Origin: Chitinophaga hostae
GTDB lineage: Bacteria; Bacteroidota; Bacteroidia; Chitinophagales; Chitinophagaceae
DNA length: 64,000 bases
Reading direction: 5' to 3'
Assembly (NCBI RefSeq): GCF_018224885.1
Contig: NZ_JAGTXB010000003.1
Span: 558,001-622,000, forward strand
In this document: positions 16,342 through 23,840 of the stretch, one piece after another
Numbering within the stretch: position 1 is the stretch's first letter
How the letters are laid out: each line of letters opens with the position of its first letter
Notes under the pieces: generated by a model
What the model saw: only the letters and a program-made list of their open reading frames with translations
Database searches by the model: none
Told to the model about the DNA's origin: nothing
Made by a program: the position numbers and the translations under genes

Positions 16342-16911
16342 CTATTGGTGCATCTCCGAAAAATAGGAAACCTCTCCGGCCATATCTACTCTCAGCACAA
16401 CAGGATTGCCTTTCTTGTCTTTCAGTTCAATAAAATAATTATCAGCATCTTCGAACTGTGTGCCATAGAGAATCATATCTGTTTCATTAGCTTCATTATC
16501 ATCAAAAAAAATAACAGGTGCATTTTCATAACCTGTATAATGTTTCATGATATCCTTTTTTCCCGCTGCAGGCAGTTCATCAAAAGTAGCGGGCCGTGTA
16601 GTGCCTACTAATGCACCTTCCCCGTCATAAAAGGCTGATACATGGCGGCCGTTATCGTCCGTAAAATCGGCCCGGTCGTAATACAAATCCCTGGACCAGG
16701 TAACATTGTCCAGGTTTCCAAAATCAATAGCAAACTGTTGTTTTGATACATCGCTGATATCTTTCCCTTCCAGGGCGCGCAGCGTAATTTTTTGCTCCCG
16801 GCGTTCTTTGCGTATCTCTTTACGGTTCATGGCAATAGCAGGACTGCCGGACTGGGCGTAGGTAACAATTGCGGCGATCGAAAAAGCGATCGACAGGATA
16901 ACTCGTTTCAT
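16342..16911 (-). CDS. Secreted PepSY-like (BLIP-fold) hypothetical protein
   Basis: 189 residues from ATG 16911. An upstream ATG at 16950 would put a non-signal stretch in front of a clear signal peptide (MKRVILSIAF...VTYAQ), so I choose the later one. The mature part has FAIDFGNLDNVTWSRDLYYD, then DNGRHVSAFYDGEGALVGTT. This is the pattern of secreted PepSY-like/beta-lactamase-inhibitor-like proteins common in Chitinophagaceae. No catalytic motif is seen. It is probably periplasmic; its role is unknown. Confidence 0.7.
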   Translation of the reverse strand: MKRVILSIAFSIAAIVTYAQSGSPAIAMNRKEIRKERREQKITLRALEGKDISDVSKQQFAIDFGNLDNVTWSRDLYYDRADFTDDNGRHVSAFYDGEGALVGTTRPATFDELPAAGKKDIMKHYTGYENAPVIFFDDNEANETDMILYGTQFEDADNYFIELKDKKGNPVVLRVDMAGEVSYFSEMHQ

Positions 16912-17112
16912 GATTGCAAAATTTATGTTAATGAATAAACAGTGCAGCATGGGTTAAATGGAGTTCCCAACTATCATAACAACGCATTTAAAGCGGGGTT
17001 CTGAAGGAAAAGTTAAAAGTAAAGATGCCGAACCCGGGCATTATATGGGCCATACCGGAAATGTTTGGCAATTCCTTTCACCTGCTTTATCTTCCCGGAA
17101 ATTTCAATTTTC

Positions 17113-17853
17113 ATGAAAAGAATAGCAGCTGCTCTTATGTTGGTAGCCACCTGTAATGTTTGTTGGGCCCAGGAAGATGAAAAATGGCAGGAGCCCAGCA
17201 AGGCCACTGTCGCTTACCAGGAATACCGTGAAAAAATAACCCGACCGCCCTATGGATTGGAAAAAGTATCCCTGCTGATCAAAAAAATAAAGGATGATGA
17301 TGAAAGCTCCACCCTACCTCAGAAAGACTATCTCTCTTTGTCGCTCAGGGAAAAGTTCACCTATCATATGATCCATGCAGAATCGTATAGCCAGAACTGT
17401 GATGCCATGCCACCGGTGCCGGAGTCAGAGAAAAAGATCTTTGCACAATTGCCCGATCCGTTTGGTGAATACAGCTGGAGCGAGCGACAGATGAATTATT
17501 TTAAAGCCCATCGTGATACCATGGTAGCGCTGATGACTGAATCTATCGGCAGAAGCAACCGCGTAGGGGTAAACTATAAAAAAGCGATTGTTGAAATAAA
17601 TGGCAAAGAGATGATTCCTTTGCTGATCAATACTTACAACCGGGATCACAAAGACAAAGATATCCTGACCCTGTTAATGATCCTGATGAAAAATAATGAA
17701 TACACGCCTTTCCTGACTTCTGCTTCCTATAAAAAATTATTTTCCGACGCAGAAACCAGTTACCGCGCCTTCCTGAATTTTAATACGGCCAATGAAGAAC
17801 TGATCATTCAACGGGCTACCACTTTTTATAATGGGCTTCCTAAAAAAGGTTAG
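17113..17853 (+). CDS. Secreted hypothetical protein
   Basis: 246 residues from ATG 17113; the longer frame from 17065 adds residues that precede a proper signal peptide (MKRIAAALMLVATCNVCWAQ). The mature protein is charged and mostly helical, with no repeats I can name and two cysteines in the mature part besides those in the signal. I do not recognise the family. The last 23 nt overlap the formylglycine-generating-enzyme-like gene, so translation is probably coupled and the two products may act together in the periplasm. Confidence 0.7.
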   Translation: MKRIAAALMLVATCNVCWAQEDEKWQEPSKATVAYQEYREKITRPPYGLEKVSLLIKKIKDDDESSTLPQKDYLSLSLREKFTYHMIHAESYSQNCDAMPPVPESEKKIFAQLPDPFGEYSWSERQMNYFKAHRDTMVALMTESIGRSNRVGVNYKKAIVEINGKEMIPLLINTYNRDHKDKDILTLLMILMKNNEYTPFLTSASYKKLFSDAETSYRAFLNFNTANEELIIQRATTFYNGLPKKG

Positions 17854-18658
17854 CATATTATTCCTGCTGGTATGTACGCATACCTGTTTTGCACAAGACA
17901 AGTGCGGTTATGTGCTGGTGCCCAAAGGACAATACCCTGTGGGTAAAAAGCAACATACGCTCAACCCGTTGCGAAAGGTAACCGTCGACTCTTTTTACAT
18001 CGCCGCCTGCGAAACCACCAACCGGCAGTTTGCAGCGTTTGTAGCCGCCACCGGTTATGTAACCGATGCAGAAAAAAAACATGATGCGCTGGTGTTTGAA
18101 CCGGGGCTGCGCGAATTTGAATGGGATAACGACAGCAGCGCTTACTGGCGCTTCCCCAATGGTGTTGACAGGGGCGGTATTGAGCGGAAAATGGATCACC
18201 CGGTTACGTGTATCAGCTATAACGATGCACTCGCCTATTGTGAATGGGCGGGTGTTCGGCTACCCACCCTCGATGAATGGGAAATCGCTTCCCGCGCCGG
18301 CGCCACTACGGACTATTTCTTCGGTGCAAAAAATACGCAAATCGACCGCTATGCCAATATCTGGCATGGTGCAGATCATTTGCAGGCCGACAGTTCAGAC
18401 GGATATATGTATACTGCGCCGGTAGGCAGTTTTCAACCCAACGCCTGGGGAGTGTACGACATCTACGGCAATGTGTTTGAATTTTGTTCGGGCAAAGTAT
18501 TGGCGAATGAAAGTCCAACACTGGCGCATGCGCGGGGTGGATCCTGGTGGTGCAGCAAGGCCTCCTGCTCATTCTTTAATTCTGCCGATATAGGGCGCGT
18601 AAATAAACGGGCCTCTTTCAGCAACCAGGGTTTCCGGGTAGTGAAAAAGGCCATGTAA
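17831..18658 (+). CDS. Formylglycine-generating-enzyme (SUMF1/FGE) family protein, secreted
   Basis: 275 residues with a signal peptide (about 1-21, ending HTCFAQ). The FGE-sulfatase fold is clear: FYIAACETTNRQFAAFV, HPVTCISYNDALAYCEWAG, RLPTLDEWEIASRAGA, VYDIYGNVFEFC. The end reads GGSWWCSKASCSFFN, then SNQGFRVVK. The two copper-binding cysteines of true FGE (C-x4-C) are present at 241 and 246; many non-enzymatic relatives lack them. FGE oxidises the Cys of C-x-P-x-R in sulfatases to formylglycine. A sulfatase with exactly that motif lies 2.6 kb away (21239-22771), so it is a plausible substrate. The gene overlaps its upstream neighbour by 23 nt. Confidence 0.88.
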   Translation: MGFLKKVSILFLLVCTHTCFAQDKCGYVLVPKGQYPVGKKQHTLNPLRKVTVDSFYIAACETTNRQFAAFVAATGYVTDAEKKHDALVFEPGLREFEWDNDSSAYWRFPNGVDRGGIERKMDHPVTCISYNDALAYCEWAGVRLPTLDEWEIASRAGATTDYFFGAKNTQIDRYANIWHGADHLQADSSDGYMYTAPVGSFQPNAWGVYDIYGNVFEFCSGKVLANESPTLAHARGGSWWCSKASCSFFNSADIGRVNKRASFSNQGFRVVKKAM

Positions 18659-18680
18659 CCAAATATTGGCTATCTAAATG

Positions 18681-20501
18681 TTATTCCATTTTCGTAGAAA
18701 GATCTGTTCTTATCTCCTTTGATGACATTTTTCTCAGCAACACCACCGGTTTAAAAGGCACTTTAAAATCATTGCGGTTAATTTTTACGCTTTCACATGC
18801 CGTCAATACAAAAGCCGGGCTCACCGCCTGCTGCGGCGGGAGATAACCGGTCATCCAGTTGATACGGTTATTGCCGAACACAAGGTTTCCCGTACTGCGG
18901 GCCGTGAGTACCGGGTAATCGTAGATCCGGAAATCATTATTTTCTATCCTGATATTCCGGTGTACCATATAGCCTTTCACCAGCTCATGGTTTTCCGGTG
19001 CAATGGCAATCACAAAATTACCGGGAGTAAGATTATAGCCACAGCCTTCAAAGGTGTTGCCGGCAATGTATACATCCTGTACCGGACCGGACTCATACCA
19101 GCTGCCGGCATCATCTGCAATGAGGATGGCGTGCATACCGGTTCTGTAAAATGTATTATTTTCTATTACTACTTTTTTACGGGTAGTTACCAGCAATCCT
19201 CTTGTGTTGACCGCTTCAAAACGACTGTTCCGTACTGTCAAAGATGGCACCCAGGTAAGGTTTTCCAGGCAGTCGCCAATACGTACAGACGCCGGCATAT
19301 CATTGCTGAGTGTTACTTCCATTTCCCTTTCGGAGATCATCCTGGCCGCTGTAACCACGCTGTTTCCATAGCCCTGCAATGCTGCACTATGTATAAAACC
19401 TACGCTATCACCTGCAAAGAACGCGGCAAAGCCATAGGTTTGATGATGCATAAAGCGAAGCTTTAATATCCTGGGTGAAATTTTCTCCGTGATCTGCAGA
19501 TGCGTTCCATGTACGTTGATAGGATCATCATGCAACCCTTTGAAATGAGCATCGGTAATTTCAATAGCTCCTTTGCAGCTGGAGAAGTGCATCCCGTCTG
19601 CAAAAGAAGCCATTACGCGGCCACCATTTTCCGCCGGCATTACATTGATATGCTGGTAATGGAGGTTCTCAGAAAATTGAGATACAATACCCAGTCCATG
19701 CATATACCGCATGTTAATATTTTCGAGATGTACGTTTTTACAATGCTGTATAAAAGCCCCTACCTGGTCGCGGATACCATCTCTTACCGTAAGCACGTTG
19801 CCCGGTGCACCTTGAAAACCGGAAAAGTCGCCACTGAACTGCACCAGTCCAGGCGCTATCAGTGAGGCTTTACTTTTTCGAAAAGGCTCCCACGAAGAGT
19901 AGGTATACAAGCCCCGCGCCGTATCCGTCAGCACGGCGTGAAATATTTTCTGGCCCCATTTTTCCCCATACCACTCCAAACGCTGATTGATAATGGCAAA
20001 ACGCGAATCCGGATGCACCGCCGCCACTACAGCACCAGGGCTCACGGACTTCAAGGTCATTTCCGACATAGACGGACGTTCAAAATCAACGCTGATATTG
20101 CGCAGGGTAATATCTTCACAATAGTCAAACAACCAGGTAATCATCTTACCATGAAATACAAATTCTGCTCCGTTCCCTTCAATGGTAAGCCCTTTGAAAT
20201 GATCAAAAAACAACCCTATCGTCTTTATCTTGCTGGGAGCTTCCTTTTCGTTGGAGGTATTGGAAATAAAATATTCCTTCTTTACGGCACTGTCGGGATA
20301 AAAGTCGTAACGGCCTGGTTGAAATTCAAGGATAGCGCCGGGTTGATCTTTACAGGCTGCTATGGCCTGTTGCACGCTCGTTGTGGCATCCGCAAAGGTA
20401 TTGGGCGCCATGCTAACCCGGAAGCGTTGCTGCGCAACCACCGACAGTGAAAACAGTGTGCCGGCAAACACGAACAACGGCCGGAAATAATGTTTCATCA
20501 T
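18681..20501 (-). CDS. GH110 alpha-1,3-galactosidase
   Basis: 606 residues from ATG 20501 (a second ATG is at 20498); the frame is open to 20552 but the signal peptide begins at MMKHYFRPLFVF. It is a right-handed parallel beta-helix protein with features I recall of Bacteroides GH110 alpha-1,3-galactosidases. These are LEFQPGRYDFYPDSAVKKEY, FISNTSNE, IEGNGAEFVFHGKMI and ISVDFERP, then ADGMHFSSCKG and FKGLHDDPINVHGT. The paired Asp residues there match the conserved acidic pair of the family. GH110 enzymes release terminal alpha-1,3-linked galactose (blood-group B and linear alpha-Gal; a marine relative acts on carrageenan fragments) with inversion. It is convergent with the FGE gene (22 nt apart). 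With the sulfatase and SusC/SusD nearby it suggests use of a sulfated galactan or mucin glycan. Confidence 0.87.
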   Translation of the reverse strand: MMKHYFRPLFVFAGTLFSLSVVAQQRFRVSMAPNTFADATTSVQQAIAACKDQPGAILEFQPGRYDFYPDSAVKKEYFISNTSNEKEAPSKIKTIGLFFDHFKGLTIEGNGAEFVFHGKMITWLFDYCEDITLRNISVDFERPSMSEMTLKSVSPGAVVAAVHPDSRFAIINQRLEWYGEKWGQKIFHAVLTDTARGLYTYSSWEPFRKSKASLIAPGLVQFSGDFSGFQGAPGNVLTVRDGIRDQVGAFIQHCKNVHLENINMRYMHGLGIVSQFSENLHYQHINVMPAENGGRVMASFADGMHFSSCKGAIEITDAHFKGLHDDPINVHGTHLQITEKISPRILKLRFMHHQTYGFAAFFAGDSVGFIHSAALQGYGNSVVTAARMISEREMEVTLSNDMPASVRIGDCLENLTWVPSLTVRNSRFEAVNTRGLLVTTRKKVVIENNTFYRTGMHAILIADDAGSWYESGPVQDVYIAGNTFEGCGYNLTPGNFVIAIAPENHELVKGYMVHRNIRIENNDFRIYDYPVLTARSTGNLVFGNNRINWMTGYLPPQQAVSPAFVLTACESVKINRNDFKVPFKPVVLLRKMSSKEIRTDLSTKME

Positions 20502-20645
20502 GAGAGTAAAGGCTATATCAGGGCGCCAATATAAAGCAAAAATACCTGCCATGAAAGCCCTGCTGCTCCCCTAATAGGGGCAAAATCTTCCAAAAAGCAT
20601 GGCTGCCCGGTGTTCTCCGGCCATCAATCGATTTCAGTCCCTGTA

Positions 20646-20679
20646 ACAAAAAGGGCGTACCCGGCAACCCGGTACACCC
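20646..20679 (-). terminator. Intrinsic terminator (minus strand)
   Basis: GGGCGTACC (20653-20661) pairs with GGTACACCC (20671-20679) with one G-T pair. On the minus strand the stem is followed by TTTTTGT. It would end transcription coming from the 20.7-21 kb fragment or from the sulfatase before the GH110 gene. Confidence 0.65.
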
Positions 20680-20992
20680 TTGCATTACAGCCGTTCCCCT
20701 CAGAACGTAGCCATATCTTCCGTATAACGATTGTATAGATGTCCTGCAGGCAGGACATTGCGGGCTCATTAAATGCCGGCTTTGTCGTAGCCTGCACTCC
20801 TGGCGGTTTCCAGCTTAAGCCGGAGCTTTCAACTTTGACCGGCAGAAATTTAATCGGCAAATCGCGGTCAAAGCTCTCTGCATCGGCCCGGCATTGAAGC
20901 CCTGAACGATCAGCCATCATTTTATTGACCCTGAAAAAATCCTCCAACTCGCTGTAATCTATATGACCGTCCTGAAATGCCACAGCATCCAC
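20680..20992 (-). pseudogene. Possible gene remnant between the sulfatase and GH110 genes
   Basis: One minus-strand frame stays open from a GTG at 20992 past the terminator at 20679, to 20624. Its first half has coding-like character and an EF-hand-like half-loop (DGHIDYSELEDFF). Its second half runs into the terminator stem, so the real product, if any, ended earlier or the frame is decayed. No ribosome site or signal peptide is obvious. It may be the leftover of a secreted calcium-binding domain, or a chance frame. I have no family to offer. Confidence 0.3.
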
Positions 20993-21010
20993 TGTGCCGC
21001 TCCCTTCTTC

Positions 21011-21246
21011 AAATATTTTTTCTTGCCCAGGATTAACGGTGATTATGATGATTTACAGGATTTTTCCTTTAATGATTTAAAAAGATTAGCGAAGACAGAA
21101 GCGAGTATCCGCTTTTGTCTTCGCTAATCTTTTTAAATCAAAAATAAAATCTATAAAAATAAAATCCTGTAAATCATCATAATCACCGTTAATCCTGGGC
21201 AAGAAAAAATTCCGCTGCATTTAACTAACAGCTAATGGCTAAAAGC
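21011..21246. repeat. Long palindromic intergenic repeat, copy C
   Basis: The arms run TTGCCCAGGATTAACGGTGA then TTATGATGATTTACAGGATTTT, mirrored on the right (about 21164-21207). The inner stem is GATTAGCGAAGAC and GTCTTCGCTAATC. The left arm lacks the 8 nt GCAGCGGA found on the right. NTTAGCY heptads lie on the right side (21223-21246). The stop codon of the minus-strand sulfatase (21239-21241) lies inside the heptads. The sites where it differs from A and B (AACGGTGA against AAACTGAT; TACAGG against TAAAGG and TTCAGG) are matched on the opposite arm. Confidence 0.9.
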
Positions 21247-22771
21247 CGGGGTACGGTACCGCCTTCCCCGTAGCCTTGTACACCGGCAGCTGTCCGCCTT
21301 TTTGTTTTAGTTGCTGTGTGAGCAGTCTGGCCAGCTCCTTTGTTTTATCGGGATAGCGGCCCGATACATCATTGGCTTCATGAATATCAGCTTCCAGGTC
21401 ATAAAGTTCCAGGCGTCGTTGCTTTTCAAAATAGATCAGTTTCCATTTGCCCTGACGGATGCTGGTAAGCCAGGAATTATCAGTACCTAGTTTTCCGCCG
21501 GTCCAGTCGTTAGGGAAATTCCAGATCAGCGCCCGCTGGTTATCCCGCAGCTCCGGTTGTTTAAGGTAAGGTATAATGCTTCGTCCATCCAGCTTTTGCA
21601 CGGTCTTGTATTTTTTTATACCGGCCCATTCCAGGATGGTAGGATAAAAGTCTTCGATGATCATGTACTGCGGATTAACCGAACCGGGCTTTGTCACCCC
21701 ATTCCAGCGCACAATCATCGGTTCCCTTACACCACCTTCATACAGCGACCCTTTACCGCCGCGCAACGGGAAATTCTGGGAATTATCAGCGCCTTGCCTG
21801 GGTGCATGGGAAAAGCCCCCGTTATCAGACATAAACACAATAATAGTATTATCGGTGAGATGATGCTGATCGAGGTAATCCATCAGTTCCCCGAGACTCT
21901 TATCCATACCTTCTACCAGGGCGGCATAGGCCGCTTCCGGTGCAGGCAGTCCCATATCGAGGTAGCGTTGTACGAAGCGGTCGTCTGCCTTATAAGGCAG
22001 ATGTACCGCGTAATGCGCCATATACAGGAAGAAAGGCTGCTGCTTTAACTGGGCCGTATCCATAGCCAGCATGGCTTCTTTGGTAAGATCGTCTGTCAGG
22101 AAATTATGATGACCGCGGTATTTTTCAAGTCCCGGCATTTCTGCCTGCAGGATAAACTTACCGGGTACACGGCCAAAATCTTCCTCTCCCAGGTAGGATG
22201 CCGGATGACCGGCAGCGCTGCCTGCTACATTCTTTACAAAGCCCAGTGCAAGCGGATCGGCGCCGATAGTTTGATAGGCGCCGAAATGCGCTTTTCCACA
22301 TTGAATAGTATAATAGCCATTTTCCTTTAACAGCTGAGGTAACGGGGTAGCATATACGCTTTTCTCCTGTCCGGGGATGGGCGAAATACCGTTTACGTTC
22401 CAGTCGGGGATAGTGAGCAGGCTATCATTTCCATCTACCGCTTTATTTTTCATGGAGGTCCAGTTGCTCACCCGATGCCGGGTTACATTCATGCCGGTAA
22501 GAAAGCTGACCCTGGAGGGTGTGCAAACGGAGTTGGCATAAGCGTTGGTAAATTTGGTACCGGCTTTACAGAGGCGCTCCATATTGGGTGTGCGGAATTT
22601 CCGGTTGGCAGGTGTAATACTGTCCCAGAAGGGCACAGAGGTATCCTGCCAGCCCATATCATCTACCAGGAAAAAAATAATATTGGGTGATTTTTTTGAC
22701 TGGCATTGTGTGGCCGTCGTTATGCCGGCGAAGAACGCCATTAGCAACAGGGAATGTTTCATTACATTCAT
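21239..22771 (-). CDS. Cys-type arylsulfatase-family sulfatase (S1), secreted
   Basis: 510 residues from ATG 22771, where a signal peptide begins (MNVMKHSLLLMAFFAGITTA); an upstream frame start at 22804 lacks one. Metal ligands are seen in NIIFFLVDDMGWQD (Asp37, Asp38). The catalytic signature is SVCTPSRVSFLTG, with Cys83 of C-x-P-x-R to be converted to formylglycine. FMSDNGGFSHAPR supplies the later Asp-Asn, and LRGGKGSLYEGGVREPMIV is the family signature near 330. Length and motifs indicate an active family S1 sulfatase, removing sulfate esters from glycans in the periplasm or at the surface. Which sulfate position it cuts cannot be told. The FGE-like gene nearby could activate it. Its stop lies in the flank of palindrome C. 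Confidence 0.92.
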   Translation of the reverse strand: MNVMKHSLLLMAFFAGITTATQCQSKKSPNIIFFLVDDMGWQDTSVPFWDSITPANRKFRTPNMERLCKAGTKFTNAYANSVCTPSRVSFLTGMNVTRHRVSNWTSMKNKAVDGNDSLLTIPDWNVNGISPIPGQEKSVYATPLPQLLKENGYYTIQCGKAHFGAYQTIGADPLALGFVKNVAGSAAGHPASYLGEEDFGRVPGKFILQAEMPGLEKYRGHHNFLTDDLTKEAMLAMDTAQLKQQPFFLYMAHYAVHLPYKADDRFVQRYLDMGLPAPEAAYAALVEGMDKSLGELMDYLDQHHLTDNTIIVFMSDNGGFSHAPRQGADNSQNFPLRGGKGSLYEGGVREPMIVRWNGVTKPGSVNPQYMIIEDFYPTILEWAGIKKYKTVQKLDGRSIIPYLKQPELRDNQRALIWNFPNDWTGGKLGTDNSWLTSIRQGKWKLIYFEKQRRLELYDLEADIHEANDVSGRYPDKTKELARLLTQQLKQKGGQLPVYKATGKAVPYPGF

Positions 22772-22832
22772 TTTAATTTCAGTTTGTTCACTGTGTACTG
22801 ACAATCTTAAAGATAACGATAAAATCTTTCAC

Positions 22833-23222
22833 ATGATAATTAACCGCCTCGATCACCTGGTGCTCACTGTAAAAAATATTGCAGCCACCTGCCAGTTTTA
22901 TGAAACGGTGCTGGGTATGGAAGTAATCGCCTTTGGCGACCAGCGTAAAGCGCTGCGATTCGGACATCAGAAAATAAATCTGCATGAAAAGGGGCATGAA
23001 ATAGATCCTAAAGCCAACGCACCTACGATGGGATCGGCTGATCTTTGCTTTATTGCAGATACACCAGTGGAAGAAGTGTTAACCGAACTGCTAGATAAAC
23101 ATATAACAATACCTGAAGGCGGGATCGTAGAACGGACGGGCACCACAGGCAAAATACGTTCTGTTTATTTTCGCGACCCTGATGGGAATTTGTTAGAGGT
23201 GAGTAACTATGTTGTTAAATAA
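22833..23222 (+). CDS. VOC (glyoxalase/bleomycin-resistance) family protein
   Basis: 129 residues from ATG 22833, immediately followed by INRLDHLVLTVKNI, the usual first strand of the fold. Two beta-alpha-beta-beta-beta modules follow, with metal-ligand candidates His (DHLVLTV), a second His (HEKGHEI region) and Glu in DPDGNLLEVSNY. Members include glyoxalase I, extradiol dioxygenases and thiol-transfer resistance proteins; I cannot assign one. It is cytosolic. It is divergent from the sulfatase gene, with about 60 nt between start codons, so they may share a control region. Confidence 0.88.
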   Translation: MIINRLDHLVLTVKNIAATCQFYETVLGMEVIAFGDQRKALRFGHQKINLHEKGHEIDPKANAPTMGSADLCFIADTPVEEVLTELLDKHITIPEGGIVERTGTTGKIRSVYFRDPDGNLLEVSNYVVK

Positions 23223-23840
23223 AAGAGAAAGTTTAATATTGTTTTTCTGCAAAAAACGCCCTATTTTTATGGCGTTGACTAAAATTTCATGATTTGTTAA
23301 CTGATTACAACCGGTAATAAACATGAGTCCTGCAACAGAGAAATTTTACTGTAGTTTTTGCTTTTGAAAATGTAGTTTTTGCTTTTGAAAACATTTAGTT
23401 TTCACGTTTTTTTTTGCTTTGAGAATTTACTTAATCCACAGAATCCAATAACATGTAAACCAGAAGGACTATTGTTATAGACCCGCTACCATGCGCGTTT
23501 TATAATCAAATTTTCCGCAAAAAGGAACAACAAAAATACCCGGTTTATTTCCGGCACGGAAATACTATGCTTGTATTGTAGCCAGCTTTCAACGGAACCA
23601 CTGGAATCCATGCTATCCGCTTTTGCGGGTAAAGTTTTTTCATGCCATAAGCCATTTGTACACTGATCATAAAAATGATCAGCTGATACTTTCATGCCAA
23701 AACCAAATTAAAAATATGACAGAGACCCACGTGTATGCCTGCCTGGATCAGATCATTTATACATAGCTATAGTTAAAAGCGTGTAGGCGTATACGTTGTA
23801 TCATTATTTTTTCTTTATATCTAAACACAATTTAAACCGT
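23223..23840. other. 618-nt upstream region of the SusC gene
   Basis: AT-rich, with no supported gene; a 69-codon minus-strand frame (23486-23695) has no coding character. It holds a perfect tandem duplication (see 23350-23391) and should contain the promoter of the SusC/SusD operon. No hybrid two-component, AraC or sigma gene stands next to it, so the regulator of this operon is not evident. Confidence 0.6.
23350..23391. repeat. Perfect 21-nt tandem duplication
   Basis: TGTAGTTTTTGCTTTTGAAA plus a final A occurs at 23350-23370 and again, without a gap, at 23371-23391. The 21-nt period equals two helical turns, so both copies face the same side of the DNA. That suits a pair of protein-binding sites upstream of the SusC gene. 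Confidence 0.85.

Noticed and set aside
23486..23695. 69-codon minus-strand frame upstream of SusC
   Set aside because: No ribosome site, no family, and composition equal to the surrounding non-coding DNA.
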